Positions 1-6,135 of a DNA stretch of 13,052 nucleotides are shown piece after piece. The notes beneath the pieces were generated by a model. The model saw nothing but the letters and a program-made list of their open reading frames with translations. It searched no databases and was not told where the DNA came from. Position numbers and translations under genes: made by a program. The stretch comes from Burkholderiales bacterium RIFCSPHIGHO2_12_FULL_61_11. Its GTDB lineage: Bacteria > Pseudomonadota > Gammaproteobacteria > Burkholderiales > Burkholderiaceae_C. The stretch is from contig MERZ01000377.1 of NCBI GenBank assembly GCA_001770785.1, positions 3,544-16,595 of the forward strand. Reading direction: 5' to 3'. Positions within the stretch are counted from its first letter, which is position 1. Each line of letters opens with the position of its first letter.

Positions 1-1
1 G

Positions 2-1411
2 GGCGAGAGCATCAAGACCGTGATCCGCGAGAACGCCGGCGCCATGCAGCCGGGCAATGTCTATGTGCTGAATGACCCGTATCACGGCGGCACGCATTTG
101 CCCGACATTACTGTGATCACGCCGGTCTACCTGGGCAGCGCGGACACACCGACGTTTTATGTTGGCTCGCGCGGCCACCATGCCGACATCGGCGGCACCA
201 CGCCGGGCTCGATGCCGCCGTTTTCCACGCGCATCGAGGAGGAGGGCGTGCAGATCAACAACTTCCTGCTGGTGGATCGTGGTGTGTTGCGCGAAGCCGA
301 GATGATTGCGCTGCTGAAAAGCGGCCAGTACCCGAGCCGCAATCCGCAGCAGAACATGGCCGACTTGAAGGCGCAGATCGCCGCCAATGAAAAGGGCGTG
401 CAGGAGCTGCGCAAGATGGTCGAGCACTTCAGCCAGGGCGTGGTGCTGGCCTACATGGGCCATGTGCAGGACAACGCCGAAGAGTCGGTGCGCCGGGTGA
501 TTGCATTAATTGGGGTCAGATTCCAATTATCGGAGGCTAAGCGCCAGGCAACCATGAAGGAGACAAATAATTGGAATCTGACCCCAATTAATGCCTTTGC
601 CTTGCCGCTGGACAACGGCGCGCAGATCAAGGTCGCGGTTCGCGTGGACACGCAAAGCCGCAGCGCCGAGATCGACTTCGCCGGCACCTCGGCGCAGCAG
701 AGCAACAACTTCAATGCGCCAACGGCGGTGTGCATGGCGGTGGTGCTGTATGTGTTCCGCACGCTGGTGGACGACGACATTCCACTCAACGCCGGTTGCC
801 TGAAACCGCTCAAGGTCATCATTCCTGCCGGCTCGATGTTGAACCCGAACCCGCCTGCTTCGGTGGTAGCGGGGAACGTGGAAACGTCGAGCTGCATCAC
901 CAATGCGCTTTATGGTGCGCTGGGCGTGATGGCGGCCAGCCAGTGCACCATGAACAACTTCACCTTCGGTAACGAGCGTTACCAGTATTACGAAACCCTC
1001 TCGGGCGGATCGGGGGCGGGTGAAGGCTTCAATGGCACATCGGTCGTGCAAACCCACATGACCAACTCGCGCCTGACCGACCCCGAGGTGCTGGAGTTCC
1101 GCTTTCCGGTGCGGCTGGAGAGTTACGAAATTCGCCAGAACTCGGGCGGTGCCGGGCGCTGGGTCGGCGGCAACGGCGGCGTGCGGCGCGTGAAGTTTCT
1201 GGAGCCTATGACCGCCAGCATATTGTCCAACGGCCGCAAGCAGGGCGCTTTTGGCATGGCCGGCGGCGAGCCGGGGCAGGTGGGGCGCAACCTTGTCGTG
1301 CGGGCCAGTGGCCAGATCGAAGAACTCGATCACATCGGCCAGGCCGAGATGCAGCCGGGAGATGTATTCGAGATTCACACGCCGGGTGGTGGCGGTTTTG
1401 GAAAGCCCTGA
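2..1411 (+). CDS. 5-oxoprolinase / hydantoinase B family protein, 3' part (5' end outside window)
   Basis: This is the C-terminal (HyuB-like) half of an ATP-dependent 5-oxoprolinase, which opens 5-oxo-L-proline to glutamate, or a stand-alone hydantoinase B subunit; both are cytoplasmic. The frame is open from the first bases, so the gene begins upstream. Seen in the product: [14 protein letters not shown] near residue 24, then [55 protein letters not shown], and a glycine-rich end ([10 protein letters not shown]). The wording resembles the large OPLAH-type enzyme more than small HyuB proteins, so an N-terminal HyuA-like half may lie upstream. Oddity: residues about 168-198 are not family sequence but the translation of the palindromic element at 503-594. 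The frame stays open, so the protein may still be made, but activity with about 29 extra residues is unproven. It converges on the permease gene. Confidence 0.9.
   Translation, partial: GESIKTVIRENAGAMQPGNVYVLNDPYHGGTHLPDITVITPVYLGSADTPTFYVGSRGHHADIGGTTPGSMPPFSTRIEEEGVQINNFLLVDRGVLREAEMIALLKSGQYPSRNPQQNMADLKAQIAANEKGVQELRKMVEHFSQGVVLAYMGHVQDNAEESVRRVIALIGVRFQLSEAKRQATMKETNNWNLTPINAFALPLDNGAQIKVAVRVDTQSRSAEIDFAGTSAQQSNNFNAPTAVCMAVVLYVFRTLVDDDIPLNAGCLKPLKVIIPAGSMLNPNPPASVVAGNVETSSCITNALYGALGVMAASQCTMNNFTFGNERYQYYETLSGGSGAGEGFNGTSVVQTHMTNSRLTDPEVLEFRFPVRLESYEIRQNSGGAGRWVGGNGGVRRVKFLEPMTASILSNGRKQGAFGMAGGEPGQVGRNLVVRASGQIEELDHIGQAEMQPGDVFEIHTPGGGGFGKP
503..594. mobile_element. 92-bp palindromic mini-element (RAYT/REP- or MITE-like) inside the oxoprolinase gene
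   Basis: Two perfect 28-nt inverted arms, 503-530 and 567-594, enclose a 36-nt centre (531-566). The arms contain TTGGGGTCAGATTCCAATTA and its complement. From memory, arms with GGGGTCAGA cores flank REP-associated tyrosine transposase (RAYT, Y1_Tnp) genes in many proteobacteria, so this is probably a non-autonomous deletion derivative; no transposase is present. No target duplication is evident. The hosting frame reads through it, giving LIGVRFQL at the left and NWNLTPIN at the right; the opposite strand gives the same two peptides because of the symmetry. Compared with the remembered family pattern (VI-x-ALxDG-x-F-x-LPLDNGA), the element seems to replace a few native codons just before FALPLDNGA. 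Confidence 0.85.
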
Positions 1412-1419
1412 GTCTTTAT

Positions 1420-1483
1420 GATTTGCAAAAAAAAGGCGCATTTTAGAGGGCGCAAACAGCAGCTATTAGTTCTATAGCAAATC
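1420..1483. repeat. AT-rich intergenic repeat between convergent genes, with GCTA-N6-TAATAGCT copy A
   Basis: This gap between the convergent oxoprolinase and permease genes is bounded by GATTTGC (1420-1426) and GCAAATC (1477-1483), a 7-bp inverted pair that runs into the permease stop codon. Inside are an A8 run (1427-1434) and, on the minus strand, GCTATAGAACTAATAGCT (1478-1461). The latter shares its form with copies at 3674-3691 and 9447-9464. The spot is where a bidirectional terminator would be expected, but I see no GC-rich stem followed by a T-run, so I do not call one. Confidence 0.5.
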
Positions 1484-2558
1484 AGAAAAATGTCAGCGCA
1501 AGCCAGGCGAAGCCTGCGGCCATCGGCAAGGTTGCGACCCATGACAGCAGGACGTTGCGCAGCGCGCCCCAGTTGAGCGTATCGGCACCCGCGCCGACAC
1601 CGATGATGGCACCCACCGACACATGGGTGGTGGAGACCGGCAAACCGAATTGGCTGGCACCCAGCACGAGGGTGGCCGTGATCAGGTTGGCGGACAGCCC
1701 TTGCGTGGGATCCATGCGGGTGACGCGCCGGCTCATGGTTTCGGCCACGCGCCGCGCAAACAGCAGGCCACCGAGCGCCATCACGACCGCGATCAGCGCG
1801 ATCGACAACTGGGCCTGTAGCAGATGCGCCGCGACCAGAAGCGCGGCGAGTTTGGGCGTGTCGTTCACGGCGCGCGCAAAGCAGATCAGGCCAGCCGACA
1901 GGATATGCAGGTGGTCCTGCACGCGGGCAATGGAAAAGCGAGCGCGGGGCTGCGCCAGTCTGTCGCATGTTGCATCGTCGGCGATGAGCAGCTGTGGCGT
2001 AGCGAGACTCAACAGTGTGCCACCCGGCAACGCAAGGCCTGCTTGCGGCGGCAGCACGCAGGCGCAGTCCTTCGCGGTGGGCCGCAGGCGCAGCAAACGG
2101 TAGGCAACAAGCCCCAGCAATGCCGCCACCACGGGGCTGAACAGCAAGGGCAGCAAAAAGGAATTTCCCAGTTGCGTGAACTGTACTTCGTCGGGGCTGG
2201 CCGCCCATCCGGCACCGATGAGGCCGCCGATCAAGGCATGTGTGGTTGAAATTGGCAAGCCGACCCGGGTGGCGATGATCACCGTGAGGGCCGCGCCGAT
2301 GCCCACGCTCAGGATGAATTGCGGGGCGCTCACGATGGCCTGCGGCAGCAGGCCCTTGCCGGAAAATTGCTGCGCCAGGCCGCTGGCAAGAAACAGTGAC
2401 AGCAAGCTGCCCGCAAGCGTTGCGAGCGTGGCCAGCAGCAGCGCCTGACGGTAGCCGAGCGACTCTGATCCCCAGACGGTGGCAAAGCCCTTGAAATTGT
2501 CATTCGCGCCGTTGCCGAAAGCCAGAAACAGTGCGACGGCGATCAGCAGGTATTCCAT
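1482..2558 (-). CDS. pit: PiT-family inorganic phosphate (phosphate/arsenate-type anion) permease
   Basis: This is an integral inner-membrane carrier of the PiT family, which moves phosphate with a cation; arsenate is a known phosphate mimic for such carriers. The 358-residue protein shows the internal duplication typical of the family. The N-terminal half has GNGANDNFKG (15-24) and GLPISTTHA (100-108). The C-terminal half has the weaker VNDTPK (231-236) and GLPVSTTHV (305-313). Most of the chain is hydrophobic, with a polar linker around 160-210. It is shorter than E. coli PitA (about 500 residues), as are many PiT permeases. It starts 19 nt after the arsM stop and is the last gene of the arsenic operon, so uptake of phosphate/arsenate or export of an arsenic compound is a reasonable guess. 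Substrate and direction cannot be read from the sequence. The GTA/ATG region has no strong Shine-Dalgarno sequence. Confidence 0.9.
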   Translation of the reverse strand: MEYLLIAVALFLAFGNGANDNFKGFATVWGSESLGYRQALLLATLATLAGSLLSLFLASGLAQQFSGKGLLPQAIVSAPQFILSVGIGAALTVIIATRVGLPISTTHALIGGLIGAGWAASPDEVQFTQLGNSFLLPLLFSPVVAALLGLVAYRLLRLRPTAKDCACVLPPQAGLALPGGTLLSLATPQLLIADDATCDRLAQPRARFSIARVQDHLHILSAGLICFARAVNDTPKLAALLVAAHLLQAQLSIALIAVVMALGGLLFARRVAETMSRRVTRMDPTQGLSANLITATLVLGASQFGLPVSTTHVSVGAIIGVGAGADTLNWGALRNVLLSWVATLPMAAGFAWLALTFF

Positions 2559-2577
2559 GGAATTTTCCCGCTAAGAA

Positions 2578-3648
2578 TCAGCAGCAGGCGCCCGGCCCGC
2601 AGTCGCCGGGCGCGGCGCCTTGCGGCCCATCAAACGGCAAACTGCTGCCGCAGCCTTCAAAAATGCCGTAATGCGTGTCGAAGTTGCCGATGAAGCTGAA
2701 GTGCGGCGCAAAGCGCGTGCCGTGCAGCATGTGCCAGGTGTTGCCGCAGACCGGAAACACCTTGCCGGCCTGCATGTCGTGGTGCTTGTCGAGCACAAAA
2801 CGGCCCGGTTGCTCGGGAATGGTGCCGCGGTAGATCACGGCCTGGCCGAAGTCTTCGCAGGCCGATTCCAGCGCGGCCAGCTTGAACAGTCGATAGGTGG
2901 CCGAGAAAAAGCGCAGGTTGCCGGTGCGCGCGGCGAGTTGCGGGTCGGTGATGTCCAGCGGCCGGTCTTCCAGCAGGCGCGGATCGGCAAAGCCGTGGCG
3001 CTGGGCCAGGCGAATAAAGTCTTTCCAGTAGAGCGCGCCGCCCAGGCATTCGCCGTAAAGCACGGGGTCGTTGCGCACGGCCACGGGAACGCGGCGATCG
3101 GCGTACACGTCGGAAAAGTAAAACTCGCCGCCGGGCTTGAGCAGGCGCTGCACGCCGGCCAGCACGGCGTCCTTGTCGGGCGAGAGGTTGACGACACAGT
3201 TGGAGACGATCACGTCAAAGCTGGCGGGCTCCAGCCCCAGCTCATCGAGCCGCTCGATGTAGCCGTGCAGAAACTGCACATTGCTGTAGCCGAACACTTC
3301 GGCATGGTGGGCCTGGTGCGCTCTGGCCACGGCCAACTGCTCGTCGGTCATGTCAACGCCGACCACTTGCCCGCTGCGGCCAACAAGTTGCGCCAGCGCA
3401 TACACGTCGCGGCCCGAGCCGCAACCCAGATCGAGCACGCGGCAGCCTTCAAGCAGCGGCGGGCAGACCAGGCCGCAGCCGTAGTAGCGCGCCAGCACTT
3501 CGGGGTGGATGCGCGCAAGCAGCGGCTTGAGCCATTCGGGCATGGCGCTGGCGTCGCAGCAGGCGCTGGTCTTGAGATCAGCGCTGCCCTGCAACTGGTG
3601 GCCGTAGTAGTTCTGGACGAGGTTGTGGGTGGTGGTTTCGGTGTGCAT
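2578..3648 (-). CDS. arsM: Arsenite S-adenosylmethionine methyltransferase (ArsM)
   Basis: This cytoplasmic SAM-dependent enzyme methylates trivalent arsenic to mono- and dimethyl forms. Numbering from the chosen ATG at 3648 (356 aa), it shows a Cys pair C30-C31, YYGCGLVCP with C58 and C62, SAM motif I LDLGCGSGRD (72-81), VVGVDMT (95-101), SNCVVNLSPDK with C151, LKPGGEFYFSDVY (170-182) and GECLGGALYW with C201. C151 and C201 sit where the arsenic-binding cysteines of ArsM proteins are expected. The C-terminus is Cys/Gly-rich and ends CC, as in long bacterial ArsM proteins. The frame is open to an ATG at 3702, but GAAAGG lies 7 nt before the 3648 ATG, and the upstream codons overlap an AT-rich dispersed repeat, so 3648 is preferred. 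It is fifth in the operon and follows a repeat-bearing gap after the DUF2064 gene. Other small-molecule methyltransferases are less likely given the Cys pattern and the ArsS neighbour. Confidence 0.9.
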   Translation of the reverse strand: MHTETTTHNLVQNYYGHQLQGSADLKTSACCDASAMPEWLKPLLARIHPEVLARYYGCGLVCPPLLEGCRVLDLGCGSGRDVYALAQLVGRSGQVVGVDMTDEQLAVARAHQAHHAEVFGYSNVQFLHGYIERLDELGLEPASFDVIVSNCVVNLSPDKDAVLAGVQRLLKPGGEFYFSDVYADRRVPVAVRNDPVLYGECLGGALYWKDFIRLAQRHGFADPRLLEDRPLDITDPQLAARTGNLRFFSATYRLFKLAALESACEDFGQAVIYRGTIPEQPGRFVLDKHHDMQAGKVFPVCGNTWHMLHGTRFAPHFSFIGNFDTHYGIFEGCGSSLPFDGPQGAAPGDCGPGACC

Positions 3649-3660
3649 ATTGGAACCTTT
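3646..3660 (-). promoter_or_regulatory. arsM: Shine-Dalgarno and start codon of arsM
   Basis: On the minus strand GAAAGG is followed by 7 nt and then ATG at 3648-3646. This site decides the start against the upstream in-frame ATG at 3702, which has no comparable ribosome-binding sequence. Confidence 0.7.
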
Positions 3661-3673
3661 CAAAATCTTGAGT

Positions 3674-3691
3674 GCTACTGAATTAATAGCT
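3674..3691 (+). repeat. GCTA-N6-TAATAGCT dispersed motif, copy B
   Basis: GCTACTGAATTAATAGCT lies in the gap upstream of arsM and is followed by a T-run on the plus strand. It has the same GCTA, six-base spacer, TAATAGCT layout as the copies at 1461-1478 (minus) and 9447-9464 (plus). It looks like one of the small AT-rich repeats scattered through Comamonadaceae genomes (family assignment from memory). Confidence 0.5.
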
Positions 3692-3720
3692 ATTTTTTCC
3701 ATGTTTATTGGCCTTCTCAG

Positions 3721-3812
3721 GTAGGTCGGGTTAGCCGAAGGCGTAACCCGACATCCCCGGGGCGCGCAATCGCCGATGTCGGCTTACGCCCGCAAAGGCT
3801 AACCCGACCTAC
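3721..3812. repeat. Nested inverted repeat between the DUF2064 gene and arsM
   Basis: The outer arms are perfect: GTAGGTCGGGTTAGCC (3721-3736) and its complement (3797-3812). The inner arms GGCGTAACCCGACAT (3740-3754) and ATGTCGGCTTACGCC (3776-3790) pair with one mismatch. Each half is also a smaller hairpin (GTCGGGTTA against TAACCCGAC), so the 92 nt can fold as one long stem or two short ones. Sequences built on TAGGTCGGGTTA/TAACCCGACCTA are, as far as I recall, widespread REP-like repeats in beta- and gammaproteobacteria. The right arm overlaps the end of the DUF2064 gene and provides its stop codon (TAG, 3801-3799). In the operon transcript it could act as a stability or attenuation element before arsM. 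Confidence 0.8.
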
Positions 3813-4452
3813 GCGAGATGAGAAGTCCTGAGTCGTTTCGAAAATTGATGGGCAGCTGCGCCAGGTCGGCGGGCTCGTCGATGTCGTGCAGCGGCAAGCC
3901 TTGCCACACCCGCAGACTGAGCGCTGCCATGCGGCGCAGCGTCTCGGCGGCCACCGTGGACGTGCTCCAGCGCATCTGCGTGAAAACCTCGGGGCAGGGC
4001 GCTTTCAGACCGATCAGCACATAGCCGCCATCGGTGGCGGGAACCAGCACCGCGTCATGGGTTTGAAGCTGAGCGGCTGCCTCGGTGAGTCGCGCGGCCG
4101 TCAGCGCCGGGCAGTCGGTGCCGATGAGCAGCACGGGTTGCTGATGCTTGGTGGTGACGCGGTGCACGGCCCTGGCCATGCGCTGGCCCAGGTCGCCTTC
4201 GCCCTGGGCGGTGCGCAGTACGGCATCGGGCAGGTCGACGCCGCGCCAGGCCCGGTCTTGCGGCGCCGGAGTCATGCACAACTCGACCGGGCCAATCTGG
4301 GCGGCCAGCGCCTGCTGCAGCGCGTGGCTGAGCATGCTGCGCGCCAGCGCGGCCGCGCCCTGAGCGCCCAGCGCCGGGATCAGCCGGGTCTTGACCGCGC
4401 CTGCCTGTGGCGCCTTGGCAAAGAGCACGAGCCGGGGTCTGTTCAGGGTCAT
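3799..4452 (-). CDS. DUF2064 / TIGR04282-type (arsenosugar-associated) transferase
   Basis: This soluble protein belongs to the DUF2064 family, with a nucleotidyltransferase/GT-A-like fold, and to the subfamily first named rSAM/selenodomain-associated transferase 1, now linked to arsenosugar clusters. It shows FAKAPQAGAVKTRL (11-24, the phosphate-binding-type loop), GDLGQRM (86-92), IGTDCPAL (110-117, putative metal site), ATDGGYVLIGL (139-149) and DIDEPADL near the end. The start is uncertain. A GTG at 4467 overlaps the GT2 stop by 4 nt, and ATGs lie at 4458 and 4452. GAAGG sits 8 nt before 4452, which I prefer (217 aa). The last four residues and the stop come from the inverted repeat at 3797-3812, so the native C-terminus may have been altered. 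The likely role is activation or transfer of a sugar phosphate; the substrate is unproven. Confidence 0.85.
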   Translation of the reverse strand: MTLNRPRLVLFAKAPQAGAVKTRLIPALGAQGAAALARSMLSHALQQALAAQIGPVELCMTPAPQDRAWRGVDLPDAVLRTAQGEGDLGQRMARAVHRVTTKHQQPVLLIGTDCPALTAARLTEAAAQLQTHDAVLVPATDGGYVLIGLKAPCPEVFTQMRWSTSTVAAETLRRMAALSLRVWQGLPLHDIDEPADLAQLPINFRNDSGLLISRRSG

Positions 4453-4463
4453 GTGCATTGCCT

Positions 4464-5147
4464 TCACCGATAAAGTTCTGCCAGCCGCTCAGGGGCCGCG
4501 CCGCGCCAGTAGGCCAGGCGCAGCCGCCACATCAGCACCAGGGTAGACCACACGCCGCGGCTTTCCCAGCGCCGGCCCGAGGTGACGACGCACGCGCGCA
4601 GGCAGGCCGGGCGCGACAGCTTGAGCAAGCGCGCGGACAGCTCGATGTCTTCCATCAGCGGCTGGGCCGGAAAGCCGCCGACCGCGTCAAAGGCGGCGTG
4701 CGTCATGAACATGGCCTGGTCGCCGGTGGCGATGCCAGACCAGCGCGAGCGCACGTTCATGAACGCGGCAATCACGCGCAGGAGCCTTGGCTTGCCCGCA
4801 ATGCGCACGTCAAAACGGCCCCAGACTTCCGGGCCGGCAGCCAGCGCATGCTGAATCAGGATGTCGGCGTCGCCCGGCAGCGCGCTGTCGGCATGCAGAA
4901 ACAGCAGCACCGCGCCGCTGGCCTGCTGCGCCCCTGCGTTCATTTGCAGCGCCCGCCCGCGCGCTGCGCTGATGACCTGCGCGCCACCGGCCAGCGCGCG
5001 CGCGACGGTGTCATCGGCGCTGCCGCCATCGGCCACCAGCAGTTGCGCGCCGCGCGCCAGCAGCGGGGCCAGCGTCTGCAGGGCGGCATCGATGCCCGCC
5101 GCTTCGTTCAGCGCGGGCATGACGATGGTGAGCGTCGGTGCGGTCAT
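4464..5147 (-). CDS. GT2-family (TIGR04283-type, arsenosugar-associated) glycosyltransferase
   Basis: This 227-residue GT-A fold glycosyltransferase is of the subfamily known as rSAM/selenodomain-associated transferase 2, a standard partner of ArsS. Seen in the product: VMPALNEAAGI (9-19), the nucleotide-sugar motif DGGSADDT (40-47), RGRALQMNAGA (63-73, typical of this subgroup), the metal-binding HAD in place of DXD (85-87), GDQ (142-144) and the catalytic-type MEDIELSARL (165-174). No long membrane segment is evident. The ATG at 5147 lies only 3 nt after the arsS stop, and the gene's stop overlaps a possible GTG start of the DUF2064 gene, so translational coupling is likely. It is expected to join an arsenic-bearing ribosyl unit to an acceptor such as glycerol or a lipid headgroup. 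Donor and acceptor are inferred from context only. Confidence 0.88.
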   Translation of the reverse strand: MTAPTLTIVMPALNEAAGIDAALQTLAPLLARGAQLLVADGGSADDTVARALAGGAQVISAARGRALQMNAGAQQASGAVLLFLHADSALPGDADILIQHALAAGPEVWGRFDVRIAGKPRLLRVIAAFMNVRSRWSGIATGDQAMFMTHAAFDAVGGFPAQPLMEDIELSARLLKLSRPACLRACVVTSGRRWESRGVWSTLVLMWRLRLAYWRGAAPERLAELYR

Positions 5148-5150
5148 GGC

Positions 5151-6113
5151 TCAATGCTCCAGCGCGCCGCCGCAGCTGCTGCCCTGGCCGGCGGTGCAGC
5201 CAAAGCAGTGGCCGGCCACACGGATGGGTTGCTCGTCCAGGCCGGATTTGAGCAGATCGCGCAGGTGGCGGCGCAGGCCAGAGGTGCCGAGCGGCAGGCC
5301 GAGCTGCTGGTTGAAATCGCAATCAGACAGCCAGCCCTGCCAGTCCACGCTGACGGTGCTGCGGCACATCACGCCGGGCAGGTTTTGCGCCTGAAAACTG
5401 CTCTTGAGCAAGTCCATGTAGCTGTCAAAAGCGCCCTTGGACACCAGCGTCGAGCCAAAGCGCTGGATCGGCATGTTGGTCAGCGCAAACAGCTCGTTAA
5501 AGACGATGCCGAAATGCTGGGACAACTCGCGTTTGTAGTCGGCCTGCAGCTTTTTCTGCTCGGGCGGCAGCGACGCGCCTTGCGGGTTGTAGACCAGGTT
5601 CAGCACCAGGCCCGACTCTTCATGGCCGTAACCCAAGGCGTTAAGTTGCTGCAACGCGGCAATGCTCTTGTCAAACACGCCGTCGCCGCGCTGCCTGTCG
5701 ACGTTGACCGCCGAATAGCAGGGCATGGATGCAACCACCTCGACCCGCTGCGCGGCCAGAAACTCGGCCAGCCCTTGCTGCCCGGGCTCAGACAATATCG
5801 TGAGGTTGCAGCGGTCGATCACGCGCACGCCTTGCGCCCGCACCGCACGCACCAGATCCCGAAAACCCTGGTGCAACTCGGGCGCGCCGCCGGTCAGGTC
5901 CAGCGTGCCCAGCCCGCGCGCCGCCAGCACCTGCGGAATCAGCGCCAGCGTGGCATCGTCCATCATCTCGGTGCGGTTCGGCCCGGCATTGACATGGCAG
6001 TGCACGCAACTCTGGTTGCACTTGTAGCCCAGGTTGACTTGCAAGGTGTCCAGGCGCGCACGCCGGATCGCGGGGAAGCGGGTTTGCTCCAGCAGGGGCA
6101 GGGTGTCGTGCAT
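5151..6113 (-). CDS. arsS: Arsenosugar biosynthesis radical SAM protein ArsS
   Basis: This radical SAM enzyme of the TIGR04167/DUF3641 type has been linked to forming 5'-deoxy-5'-dimethylarsinoyl-adenosine from dimethylarsenic and SAM. The 320-residue protein has the [4Fe-4S]/SAM motif C32-x3-C36-x2-C39 in NLGYKCNQSCVHCHVNAGP, followed by LTGGAPELHQGFR (73-85). The C-terminal Cys-rich module HCFGCTAGQGSSCGG (302-316) has C303, C306 and C314. Some family members carry selenocysteine in this module; here the codons are ordinary Cys and no internal TGA is read. The length is normal for the family. The ATG at 6113 lies 22 nt after the phosphorylase stop, has no clear Shine-Dalgarno sequence, and is followed by a run typical of the family start. 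It is the best diagnostic marker for the operon's function. Confidence 0.93.
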   Translation of the reverse strand: MHDTLPLLEQTRFPAIRRARLDTLQVNLGYKCNQSCVHCHVNAGPNRTEMMDDATLALIPQVLAARGLGTLDLTGGAPELHQGFRDLVRAVRAQGVRVIDRCNLTILSEPGQQGLAEFLAAQRVEVVASMPCYSAVNVDRQRGDGVFDKSIAALQQLNALGYGHEESGLVLNLVYNPQGASLPPEQKKLQADYKRELSQHFGIVFNELFALTNMPIQRFGSTLVSKGAFDSYMDLLKSSFQAQNLPGVMCRSTVSVDWQGWLSDCDFNQQLGLPLGTSGLRRHLRDLLKSGLDEQPIRVAGHCFGCTAGQGSSCGGALEH

Positions 6114-6135
6114 GAGGATTTATTCGTTTTGAAAA

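Noticed and set aside
503..594. Complete insertion sequence or CRISPR repeat
   Set aside because: It is only 92 bp with no transposase, and there is no spaced direct-repeat array anywhere in the window.
527..1441. Long minus-strand frame antisense to the oxoprolinase gene
   Set aside because: His/Arg/Ala-rich shadow of a strongly conserved plus-strand gene. The similar minus-strand peptide in the palindromic element follows from its symmetry.
1412..1481. Rho-independent terminator between the convergent genes
   Set aside because: There is an A8 run, but no GC-rich perfect stem is joined to it; only weak AT-rich pairings are seen.
2620..3681. 353-codon plus-strand frame antisense to arsM
   Set aside because: The minus strand carries the complete methyltransferase motifs; the plus frame has none.
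3649..3702. Upstream ATG of arsM adding 18 residues
   Set aside because: The added codons run through the AT-rich repeat; the internal ATG at 3648 has a good Shine-Dalgarno sequence and starts the family-like sequence.
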